A stretch of 11,829 nt of DNA from an uncultured Alphaproteobacteria bacterium. Its GTDB lineage: Bacteria; Pseudomonadota; Alphaproteobacteria; Puniceispirillales; Puniceispirillaceae. The stretch is from positions 1-11,829 of the forward strand of contig CAJWDO010000030.1 in assembly GCA_913031555.1 (NCBI GenBank). The letters run 5' to 3'. A model generated the notes under the pieces. It was not told the DNA's origin, ran no database searches, and saw nothing but the letters and a program-made list of their open reading frames with translations. A program made the translations under genes and the position numbers. Below are positions 1 to 6,778 of the stretch, in pieces (the first letter of the stretch is position 1; each line of letters begins with the position of its first letter).

Positions 1-513
1 CTCGATTTCCGGCTTCACGCCAAGCGCTCGCATCTGATTTGCCATTTCGACGAGCATCAGGGTGCTGTTGGTCATGATGTAGTCGCCATGCCCGAAATTC
101 ATTGTACCGCAATCAAGCGTGCAAATTTCCGGCCGGCATTCGGCGACATGCGCCAGTCGCTCGGTTGCGCCCGCCATATCGGTTCCCTCGGCACTTGGCG
201 GAAGCGGTGTTTCCACACCACCAAGCACCAGATCGCCACCCATGCCGGCGGTCAGGTTCAGAACGACGTCGGTTTCGGAATCGCGGATTCGCTCGGTGAC
301 TTCGCGGAACAGCGCCGGGTCGCGCGAGGGCTGGCCGGTCTCCGGGTCACGGACATGGCAATGCACGACGGCGGCGCCGGCTTTGGCAGCGTCAATGGCC
401 GATTCCGCAATCTGCGTCGGCGTCACCGGCACCTTGTCAGACTTGCCGGTGGTGTCGCCGGAACCGGTCACGGCGCAGGTGATAAAAACCTCACGATTCA
501 TCGTCAGTGGCAT
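1..513 (-). CDS. BKACE-family beta-keto acid cleavage enzyme (DUF849), 3' end off window
   Basis: The first 171 residues of a BKACE protein can be read. This family (3-keto-5-aminohexanoate cleavage enzyme and relatives) uses a metal ion to condense a beta-keto acid with acetyl-CoA, giving acetoacetate and a new CoA ester. Seen: the N-terminal strand FITCAVTGSGD, the block KVPVTPTQIAESAIDAAKAG, and the metal-ligand pair H51-x-H53 in VVHCHVRDPETG. Next come VVLNLTAGMGG (about residues 84-94) and the TLDCGTMNFG strand (about 132-141). The start at 513 is supported by a near-ideal GGAGGA at 521-526, seven bases upstream; a second in-frame ATG lies four codons in. Known family substrates include 3-keto-5-aminohexanoate, beta-ketoadipate and dehydrocarnitine, and the specificity residues are mostly in the missing C-terminal half. 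The divergent MttB-like gene makes dehydrocarnitine to betainyl-CoA attractive, but this is inference. The family call is near certain; the substrate is open. Confidence 0.93.
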   Translation of the reverse strand, partial: MPLTMNREVFITCAVTGSGDTTGKSDKVPVTPTQIAESAIDAAKAGAAVVHCHVRDPETGQPSRDPALFREVTERIRDSETDVVLNLTAGMGGDLVLGGVETPLPPSAEGTDMAGATERLAHVAECRPEICTLDCGTMNFGHGDYIMTNSTLMLVEMANQMRALGVKPEIE

Positions 514-557
514 GATTTTTTCCTCCTCCGGCCAGCAAGCTGTCGCCGGGGTTTCGC

Positions 558-588
558 GCGATCACCCCGTTTTGCGATCACCCCGTTT
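558..588. repeat. Tandem duplication, 16-bp period, GATCAC core
   Basis: GCGATCACCCCGTTT occurs at 558-572 and again, identical, at 574-588, separated by one T. A partial third copy of the core (GATCAC) follows at 592-597. The pair lies 45-75 bases upstream of the BKACE start codon on its coding strand, where a regulator could bind side by side about 1.5 helical turns apart. It could equally be a slippage duplication. The GATCAC core recurs in the array after mmsA. Confidence 0.8.
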
Positions 589-597
589 GGAGATCAC

Positions 598-610
598 ATT
601 TTCGCAAAAT
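598..610. promoter_or_regulatory. AT-rich palindrome, candidate operator
   Basis: ATTTT-CGC-AAAAT is a perfect inverted repeat with 5-bp arms in an otherwise GC-rich spacer. A closely similar palindrome, TTTTGCAAAA at 2382-2391, lies upstream of mmsA, and the similarity continues downstream (TGCGAGGC here, AGCGGC there). That makes a shared regulator of the left block conceivable. No regulator gene is present in the window. Confidence 0.35.
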
Positions 611-650
611 GCGAGGCTTTGCAACTTCTTTGCTGTCGGGTCATGACGAC

Positions 651-680
651 GGTCGTTTGGCTGGTCGTCTGGCTGGTCGT
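651..680. repeat. 12-bp tandem repeat, 2.5 copies
   Basis: GGTCGTTTGGCT (651-662), GGTCGTCTGGCT (663-674) and a partial GGTCGT (675-680) follow head to tail. They lie about 125-150 bases upstream of the MttB-like start. The CTGGCTG-GTC sequence resembles the 11-bp repeat upstream of uraD (CTGGCTGTCTA), though the period differs. Function unknown. Confidence 0.75.
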
Positions 681-803
681 GAATTGCCTGAATATTGGCA
701 GGAACAGGACAGAAAAGGACGGTTTTCTTGCACGGAGCGACGGGGTCTGCGCAAGCATGAAAGGCGGGCATCAACCCAGTAGCTATAAAAGGATCAGCGT
801 CAG

Positions 804-2342
804 ATGAACGCGCCGTCCAGACCGGCCCGCCGGGGCCGCAAGACAAGGCCGTCAAACGAGCTTCCCGACCAGCCCGGCTGGCGGGATATTCGTAACCATA
901 TGGCGCCGCTGGCGCCGCTCAGCGATGACCAGATCGAATCGATCCATCTCGCCTCGCTTCGGCTGCTTGAGGAGTATGGCATCGAGGTGATGAGCGCCCC
1001 GGCGCGCGCGCTGTTCCGCAAGGCCGGCGCTACGGTCGACGAGGCGACCCAGATCGTGCGCGTCGACCGCGGCCTGATCGAGGCTGCCATCGCCAGCGCG
1101 CCATCGCAATTCACGCTCACCCCGACCAACAGGGCGCATGCCCTGACCATCGGCGGTAACCATATCCATTTCGGGCTGGTTTCCGGGGCGCCGAACGCGC
1201 ATGACATTCGTGGCGGTCGCCGCAGCGGCAATTTCGCCGATTACAAGACGCTGATGAAGCTTGGTCAGAGTTTCAACGTCATCCATTTCTTCGGCAACCA
1301 GTCGCTGGCGCCGAACGATCTGCCGGTAAATACGCGCCATCTCGACACAACCTTTGTCAATCTGACGCTGACGGACAAGGTCTTCCTGTCGATGTCGATT
1401 GGCGAGGCACGGGTGCGCGACGCGGCCCGTCTGACGGCGATTGCGCGTGGCCTGACGATGGACCAGTTGGCGTCTGACCCCACCGCGATCACCAACATCA
1501 ACATCAACTCGCCGCGCAAATTCGATATCGAGATGGCGTCCGCCACCATGGCGATGGCCGAAATGGGCCAGGCTGCGGTGATCACGCCCTTCACGCTGAT
1601 GGGGGCGATGACGCCGGTCACCATCGCTGCCGCGCTGACCCAGCAGAATGCCGAGGCGCTGTTCGGGATCGCGCTGACGCAGCTTGTCAGGCCGGGGGCG
1701 CCGGTTGTCTATGGCGGCTTTACTTCGAACGTTGACATGAAAACCGGGGCGCCGGCCTTCGGCACGCCGGAAAACACCCTTGCCAATATCGCAGGTGGCC
1801 AGCTGGCGCGCCGTTATGGCCTTCCCTATCGCACCAGCGCCTGCAGCGCCTCCAACGCTGTTGACGCGCAGGCGGTCTGGGAAACGCAGATGGCGCTGTG
1901 GGGCGCGGTCACCGGCCATGGCAATCTGATCTATCATGCCGCAGGCTGGGGCGAGGGCGGGCTTGTCGCCGATTTTGAAAAACTGATTGTCGATTGCGAA
2001 ATGCTGCAGGCCATGGCGCAGTTCCTGAAACCACTTGATTTCAGCGAGGCCGATTTCGGGTTCGAGGCGCATGACGAAGTGGCGCCCGGCGGGCATTTCT
2101 TTGGCACCGCCCATACGATGGAACGCTATCAGTCGGCCTTCTACAGCCCGTTCCTGTCCGACTGGTCGAACAATGAAAACTGGCGCGATGACGGTGCGCG
2201 AACAACCACCGAACGGGCGATGGACATCTGGCCGAAAATCGTCGAGGCCTATGTGCCGCCACCGATGGACCCGGCGCGGGTGGAGGAAATGCAGGCCTAT
2301 ATCGCACATCGCCGCGAGGAGATCGGCAGCGGAGACGCCTAG
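804..2342 (+). CDS. MttB-superfamily (trimethylamine/betaine) corrinoid methyltransferase, non-pyrrolysine
   Basis: This 512-residue protein belongs to the trimethylamine:corrinoid methyltransferase family (COG5598). Members have a TIM barrel that moves a methyl group from a quaternary or tertiary amine to a corrinoid protein. Seen: an N-terminal helical region with SLRLLEEYGIEVMS (about residues 51-64), the central stretch GGFTSNVDMKTGAPAFGTPE, and the C-terminal block LWGAVTGHGNLIYHAAGWGE typical of the family. There is no in-frame TAG before the terminal one, so this is not a pyrrolysine-containing MttB; such members include glycine betaine methyltransferases such as MtgB. The start at 804 has AGGA at 790-793. 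No corrinoid protein or methyl-corrinoid:THF methyltransferase is in the window, so the acceptor is unknown. The divergent BKACE and downstream mmsA suggest a catabolic role, perhaps betaine demethylation after carnitine cleavage; that is inference. Confidence 0.88.
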   Translation: MNAPSRPARRGRKTRPSNELPDQPGWRDIRNHMAPLAPLSDDQIESIHLASLRLLEEYGIEVMSAPARALFRKAGATVDEATQIVRVDRGLIEAAIASAPSQFTLTPTNRAHALTIGGNHIHFGLVSGAPNAHDIRGGRRSGNFADYKTLMKLGQSFNVIHFFGNQSLAPNDLPVNTRHLDTTFVNLTLTDKVFLSMSIGEARVRDAARLTAIARGLTMDQLASDPTAITNININSPRKFDIEMASATMAMAEMGQAAVITPFTLMGAMTPVTIAAALTQQNAEALFGIALTQLVRPGAPVVYGGFTSNVDMKTGAPAFGTPENTLANIAGGQLARRYGLPYRTSACSASNAVDAQAVWETQMALWGAVTGHGNLIYHAAGWGEGGLVADFEKLIVDCEMLQAMAQFLKPLDFSEADFGFEAHDEVAPGGHFFGTAHTMERYQSAFYSPFLSDWSNNENWRDDGARTTTERAMDIWPKIVEAYVPPPMDPARVEEMQAYIAHRREEIGSGDA

Positions 2343-2375
2343 ACGGTGCCACCGCCATCATCCTCACGCCCCAGC

Positions 2376-2403
2376 TTGCGATTTTGCAAAAAGCGGCTAC
2401 ATT
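2376..2403 (+). promoter_or_regulatory. Possible mmsA promoter overlapping a palindrome
   Basis: TTGCGA (2376-2381) and TACATT (2398-2403) are separated by 16 bases, each matching the sigma70 consensus at four of six positions. The spacer holds the perfect palindrome TTTTGCAAAA (2382-2391). If real, mmsA could be transcribed independently of the MttB-like gene, and a protein on the palindrome would block RNA polymerase. Alternatively both genes form one transcript across the 101-base gap. Weak matches keep confidence low. Confidence 0.3.
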
Positions 2404-2443
2404 CACCGCAGATGGACCGTCGCATTATCTGGGGAATCGACAC

Positions 2444-3943
<1,500 letters not shown>

Positions 3944-3962
3944 TCACCGGATAACTCTGGTC

Positions 3963-4020
3963 GATCACTCTGGCCGATCACTCGGGCTGGTCACTTGGGC
4001 CGGTCACTCTGGCCGATCAC
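3963..4020. repeat. Degenerate 13-bp tandem array after mmsA
   Basis: Four head-to-tail 13-mers are GATCACTCTGGCC (3963), GATCACTCGGGCT (3976), GGTCACTTGGGCC (3989) and GGTCACTCTGGCC (4002), followed by a partial GATCAC (4015-4020). A diverged, longer relative starts in the mmsA stop codon (3942-3962). The fixed positions are G-TCACT-GGC. The array lies entirely in the 3' untranslated region before the terminator. It is not a CRISPR: the units are too short and have no spacers. Confidence 0.8.
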
Positions 4021-4023
4021 CTG

Positions 4024-4057
4024 ATATCGAAACACAGGCCATATCAAAACACAGGCC
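4024..4057. repeat. 17-bp tandem duplication
   Basis: ATATCGAAACACAGGCC (4024-4040) is followed directly by ATATCAAAACACAGGCC (4041-4057), with a single mismatch. The second copy runs into the left arm of the terminator stem. Its position next to the 13-bp array shows that this spacer grew by at least two independent duplication events. Confidence 0.85.
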
Positions 4058-4084
4058 GCCCCGCACCCCGCCGGGCGGCCTTTT
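4054..4084 (+). terminator. Intrinsic terminator of mmsA, possibly bidirectional
   Basis: A perfect 8-bp GC stem, GGCCGCCC (4054-4061) with GGGCGGCC (4073-4080), encloses an 11-base loop and is followed by TTTT (4081-4084). It sits between two convergent genes. On the minus strand the same stem is followed by TGTGTTTTGATA, so it may also stop transcripts of the FAD dehydrogenase gene. A weaker CGGGG/CCCCG hairpin (4091-4108) lies just beside it. Confidence 0.7.
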
Positions 4085-4114
4085 GCGTGGCGGGGTTTGT
4101 CTGCCCCGGTGACG

Positions 4115-5563
4115 CTACATCAGCACCTTGCCCGGGTTCAGCAGGTTATGCGGGTCCAGCGCGGCCTTGATGGATTTCATCATCTCATAGGCCACCGGGT
4201 CCTTCAGCTGCTTCATGTCCCGTTGCTTGTCGGTGCCGATGCCATGTTCGGCGCTGATCGACCCGCGCCATTTGATCACCGTGTCGCGCACCGCGTCCTT
4301 GATCGCCTTCACCTCTTCCGGGCTTTCCGACGGGTCCCTGTCATAGGGGCGGGCGTTGATATGAAGATTGCCGTCGCCCATATGCCCGAAGGCGACGCAG
4401 AACGGCCCCGGCGCGATGGCGGCAAAGGCGGCCTCCATATCGGCAATGGCCCCGGGCAGGTCCGACACCTGGAAGCTGATGTCATTCATCACCCAGTTGC
4501 CATGTTTCTGCATGGCGTCCAGCGTGCCCTCGCGCAACGCCCAGAAATTCGCCCGCTGCGCGGCCGAACGCGCGATCACAGCGTCATGGACTAGTTCCGC
4601 CTCGAAAGCGTCGGCAAGGATGCTCTCAAGCTGCGCCTCCAGCGCCACCGTGCCGTCGGCGCCGATCTCGGCATCCTCTTTCGTCGCCGCGCCGATTTCC
4701 ATCAGCACCGCCAGATCGGGCGCCTCGTCAAAGGGCGCGGTGACATGGTCGAGATATGTCACCGGCAGTTCATACATCAGCCTGCCGATCAGCTCGAACG
4801 CCTCGATCCGCCCGCCGGTGCGGGCCTGCGTCATGTTCATCAGCTCCAGCGCCGCATCGACATCGCGCACCTTCACCATCGCCGTGGCCTGCGCCAGTGG
4901 CGGCGGCACCAGCTTCAGGCTGGTGGCGGTGATGATGCCAAGCGTGCCCTCCGAGCCGACCATCAGATTGACCAGGTCATAGCCTGTGTTGTTCTTTTTC
5001 AGCGCCGGGAGAAGATCCATCACCTCACCGGCCGCCGTCACCACTTCCAGCCCCATGCAAAGCGCGCGTGCGCTGCCATGGCGGATGACGTTCAGCCCGC
5101 CGGCATTGGTGCCGAGCGCGCCACCGATCTGCGCGGTTCCCTTGGCGCCGAAGACAAGCGGGAACATCAGCCCCTCCGCCTCGACGGCCTGATGCAGATT
5201 CTGGATGATGCAGCCTGCCTCGGCGACCATATACATGCCGGCCCTGTCGATCCGGCGAACCTTGTTCATCCGCTCCAGCGACAGCAGCACGACCTGATCC
5301 TCGGCCCGCGCAACGGTGCCGCCGGAAAGGCCGGAATTGCCACCAAAGGGAATGACCGGCGTGCGGGTTTCGGCGCACAGCTTCATCACCGCCGCAACCT
5401 CGGCTGTCTCGCCAGGGCGGACAACGATGGCCGGCGCCGATTCCTTGGTGCCGAGCCAGTCACTCTGATAGCGTGTATCGATGCTGTCGCCGCGCTGAAC
5501 ATTCGCCGTGCCACAGATGGCGGCAAACTGCGTGGCAAGATCGGTCATCCGCATTTCATTCAT
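4115..5563 (-). CDS. FAD-binding D-2-hydroxyacid dehydrogenase (GlcD/D2HGDH-like)
   Basis: A 482-residue flavoprotein of the PCMH FAD-linked oxidase family (COG0277). It probably oxidises a D-2-hydroxy acid (2-hydroxyglutarate, lactate or glycolate type) to the 2-oxo acid and passes electrons to a quinone, cytochrome or flavoprotein. Seen: PFGGNSGLSGG (residues 72-82) for FAD pyrophosphate, KNNTGYDL and GSEGTLGI (190-210), then the C-terminal domain with FGHMGDGNLHINARP and SAEHGIGTDK. H394 and H401 have the same seven-residue spacing as the zinc-binding histidines of D-2-hydroxyglutarate dehydrogenase, with E439 as probable third ligand. Length is typical. Start 5563 is supported by AGGGG about eight bases upstream. 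The gene lies 97 bases downstream of uraD on the same strand, so a link to purine breakdown (glyoxylate/glycolate end products) is possible. Substrate cannot be fixed from sequence. Confidence 0.87.
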   Translation of the reverse strand: MNEMRMTDLATQFAAICGTANVQRGDSIDTRYQSDWLGTKESAPAIVVRPGETAEVAAVMKLCAETRTPVIPFGGNSGLSGGTVARAEDQVVLLSLERMNKVRRIDRAGMYMVAEAGCIIQNLHQAVEAEGLMFPLVFGAKGTAQIGGALGTNAGGLNVIRHGSARALCMGLEVVTAAGEVMDLLPALKKNNTGYDLVNLMVGSEGTLGIITATSLKLVPPPLAQATAMVKVRDVDAALELMNMTQARTGGRIEAFELIGRLMYELPVTYLDHVTAPFDEAPDLAVLMEIGAATKEDAEIGADGTVALEAQLESILADAFEAELVHDAVIARSAAQRANFWALREGTLDAMQKHGNWVMNDISFQVSDLPGAIADMEAAFAAIAPGPFCVAFGHMGDGNLHINARPYDRDPSESPEEVKAIKDAVRDTVIKWRGSISAEHGIGTDKQRDMKQLKDPVAYEMMKSIKAALDPHNLLNPGKVLM

Positions 5564-5629
5564 CGCCCGTCCCCTTCGCTGTCAACCGGTGGCATGGCAG
5601 TTCGTAACCGGCTAAAAGGCTAGCATAGC

Positions 5630-5656
5630 GCCGCCACCGAATATAGCCGTGGCGGC
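5630..5656 (-). terminator. Stem-loop after uraD, weak terminator or processing site
   Basis: On the minus strand, just after the uraD stop, an 8-bp perfect stem (GCCGCCAC with GTGGCGGC) closes an 11-base loop. No immediate T run follows; a TTTT appears only about 13 bases later in GCCTTTTAGCC. It may attenuate or process a uraD-FAD dehydrogenase transcript rather than end it cleanly. Confidence 0.4.
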
Positions 5657-5659
5657 ATT

Positions 5660-6184
5660 TCAGCCGCACAGACCTTCAAGGCGCAGCCGCGCGATCTTGT
5701 GCACCTCGGCCAGCGCGGTGGTGAATTCGGTTGCCGGCTCGTTGTCGATCCGCGCCGCGAAGGCGGCCAGAATGGCTCTCCGGTCGAGGCCCCGCACGGC
5801 GATGATGAAAGGGTGGCCAAAACGCACGCCATAGCGGTCATTCAGATCGGAAAAGCTGGCGAATTCATCCGGCGTGCAGCTGTCCAGGCCGGCGCCGGCC
5901 TGCTCCGAGCTGGACTCCACCGTCAGCCCGCCGGCAATGGCCAGCTTGCCGGCCAGTTCGGGATGGGCTCGCAGAAGCGCCAGTTGCCGGTCATGTCCGG
6001 CCGCCTCGACAATGGCCTGCATTCGTGCGGCAAATAGCAACAGCTGGCGGTCATCGGGGCCAAGCCCCTCGGACCAGATGGTGGCCGCCACCCAGGGTGA
6101 ATGTTCGTAGATGCCGCCGAATTGCGTCATGAATTCAGTCTCTTTCAAGCTGTCAGGCGGTGTCGTGAAGTGCTGATCCGGCAT
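5660..6184 (-). CDS. uraD: OHCU decarboxylase
   Basis: A 174-residue 2-oxo-4-hydroxy-4-carboxy-5-ureidoimidazoline decarboxylase. It is the last step from urate to S-(+)-allantoin, making the product stereospecifically instead of by slow spontaneous decay. Seen: FGGIYEHSPWVA near the N-terminus, LLRAHPELAG with the catalytic His74, the downstream SSEQAGAGLD with Glu94 (20 residues after the His, as in zebrafish UraD), YGVRFGHPFIIAVRG (about 118-132) and the C-terminal KIARLRLEGL helix. The product is cytosolic with no targeting signal. ATG 6184 gives the usual short N-terminal helix before the core; an internal Met at residue 19 would cut into it. The ribosome binding site is weak (GGA in GGACAGATCAC). 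It diverges from hiuH, whose product supplies its substrate, and is read toward the FAD dehydrogenase gene. The length is typical, nothing is missing, and the call is secure. Confidence 0.95.
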   Translation of the reverse strand: MPDQHFTTPPDSLKETEFMTQFGGIYEHSPWVAATIWSEGLGPDDRQLLLFAARMQAIVEAAGHDRQLALLRAHPELAGKLAIAGGLTVESSSEQAGAGLDSCTPDEFASFSDLNDRYGVRFGHPFIIAVRGLDRRAILAAFAARIDNEPATEFTTALAEVHKIARLRLEGLCG

Positions 6185-6201
6185 CGTGATCTGTCCGTTT
6201 G

Positions 6202-6267
6202 CTGGCTGTCTACTGGCTGTCTACTGGCTGTCTACTGGCTGTCTACTGGCTGTCTGCTGGTTGTTCA
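6202..6267. repeat. 11-bp minisatellite upstream of uraD
   Basis: CTGGCTGTCTA is repeated perfectly four times (6202-6245). A fifth copy has one change at the end (6246-6256, CTGGCTGTCTG) and a sixth is degenerate (6257-6267, CTGGTTGTTCA). It begins 17 bases upstream of the uraD start codon, so it falls in the uraD leader or promoter. The unit is close to one helical turn, which would place each copy on the same face of the DNA, and such an array may vary in copy number by slippage. Confidence 0.9.
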
Positions 6268-6400
6268 GGGGCCGCTTTCGGAGTAAGTCTCGCGGTGAAA
6301 TGACGCTCGGATATTGGTCAAATTTGTTTGCGTCTTCAATATTTAATTGGCACTCTTCATCCAATCTCAACACGGGAAATATCGGAAAGGGTGACCCGTC
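6268..6400. promoter_or_regulatory. Divergent promoter region of the purine cluster, with inverted repeat
   Basis: This is the remaining spacer between uraD and hiuH, and 6308-6370 is conspicuously AT-rich against its surroundings. It contains ATTGG-N10-CCAAT (6346-6365), another ATTGG at 6313-6317, and ATATTG (6311-6316) facing CAATAT (6337-6342). These are plausible operator half-sites for a regulator of purine use, such as a LysR- or GntR-type protein. No clear -35/-10 pair was found. GGAAAGGG (6384-6391) is the probable hiuH ribosome binding site. Confidence 0.4.
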
Positions 6401-6754
6401 ATGGGCAGGCTGACGACGCATGTTCTCGACACCGCCGCGGGCCGTCCCGCCGCCGGGTTGCGAATCGATCTCTATGGTTGTGACGGTGAACCACGCCGGT
6501 TGATCGCCTCGGTGACAACGAATGATGATGGCCGGGTTGATGGGCCGCTTCTCGAAGGACCGGATTTCGCCGATGGGCGCTATCAGCTTGTGTTTCACGC
6601 CGGGGCCTATCTTCGCGCCAGTGGGACACAACTTCCCGCCGTCCCGTTTCTTGATGAGATTGTTATCGCCTTCGGGATCGACCGGCCGGACCAGCATTAT
6701 CATGTGCCCCTGCTGCTTTCGCCCTATGGCTATTCGACCTATCGCGGAAGTTGA
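6401..6754 (+). CDS. hiuH: 5-hydroxyisourate hydrolase (transthyretin-like)
   Basis: A 117-residue transthyretin-related protein that hydrolyses 5-hydroxyisourate, the product of urate oxidation, to OHCU. Seen: the N-terminal LTTHVLDTAAGRPA with catalytic His7, Arg45, the HYHVPLLLSPYGYSTYRGS end with His101, and the diagnostic C-terminal YRGS that separates HIU hydrolases from true transthyretins. No signal peptide is present, so it should be cytosolic. The start has GGAAAGGG upstream at good spacing and the length is standard for a homotetramer-forming HiuH. It is the first gene of the plus-strand operon, 24 bases before xdhA, and divergent from uraD, which acts next. Also named uraH. The call is secure. 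Confidence 0.96.
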   Translation: MGRLTTHVLDTAAGRPAAGLRIDLYGCDGEPRRLIASVTTNDDGRVDGPLLEGPDFADGRYQLVFHAGAYLRASGTQLPAVPFLDEIVIAFGIDRPDQHYHVPLLLSPYGYSTYRGS

Positions 6755-6778
6755 CGCGGGACCGGGGCTGACCAGACG

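Larger units (their letters stand above)
514..803. other. Divergent intergenic spacer with repeats
   Basis: This is the 290-base gap between the BKACE gene and the MttB-like gene, and it should hold both promoters. It contains a 16-bp-period duplication (558-588), an AT-rich palindrome (598-610), a 12-bp tandem repeat (651-680) and a small inverted repeat TGCC-N8-GGCA (685-700). No convincing sigma70 -35/-10 pair stands out on either strand. Several reading frames cross it, but none has a recognisable protein or a consistent ribosome binding site, so it appears non-coding. Confidence 0.7.

Noticed and set aside
784..790. TATAAA near the MttB-like start as a -10 box
   Set aside because: It overlaps the ribosome binding site and has no -35 at proper distance, so it would leave almost no leader.
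88..807. Plus-strand frame over the BKACE gene and the spacer
   Set aside because: The minus strand gives a textbook BKACE N-terminus with a strong ribosome binding site; this frame has no motif and no good start.
852..2309. Long open frame (485 codons) antisense to the MttB-like gene
   Set aside because: High GC coding DNA commonly leaves the opposite strand open. The translation is rich in Arg/His/Gly with no recognisable motif, while the plus strand encodes a clear family member.
2384..2443. Upstream TTG start extending MmsA by 20 residues
   Set aside because: The extension is not conserved in the family, overlaps a palindrome/promoter-like region, and the ATG at 2444 has a ribosome binding site and gives the usual length.
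6202..6267. CRISPR-like array
   Set aside because: Units are 11 bp with no spacers between them and no cas genes are present, so it is a minisatellite.
6348..6363. Sigma-54 promoter (TGGCAC at 6348-6353)
   Set aside because: The -24-like half is present but the required GC of the -12 element (TTGC) is missing at the right spacing.
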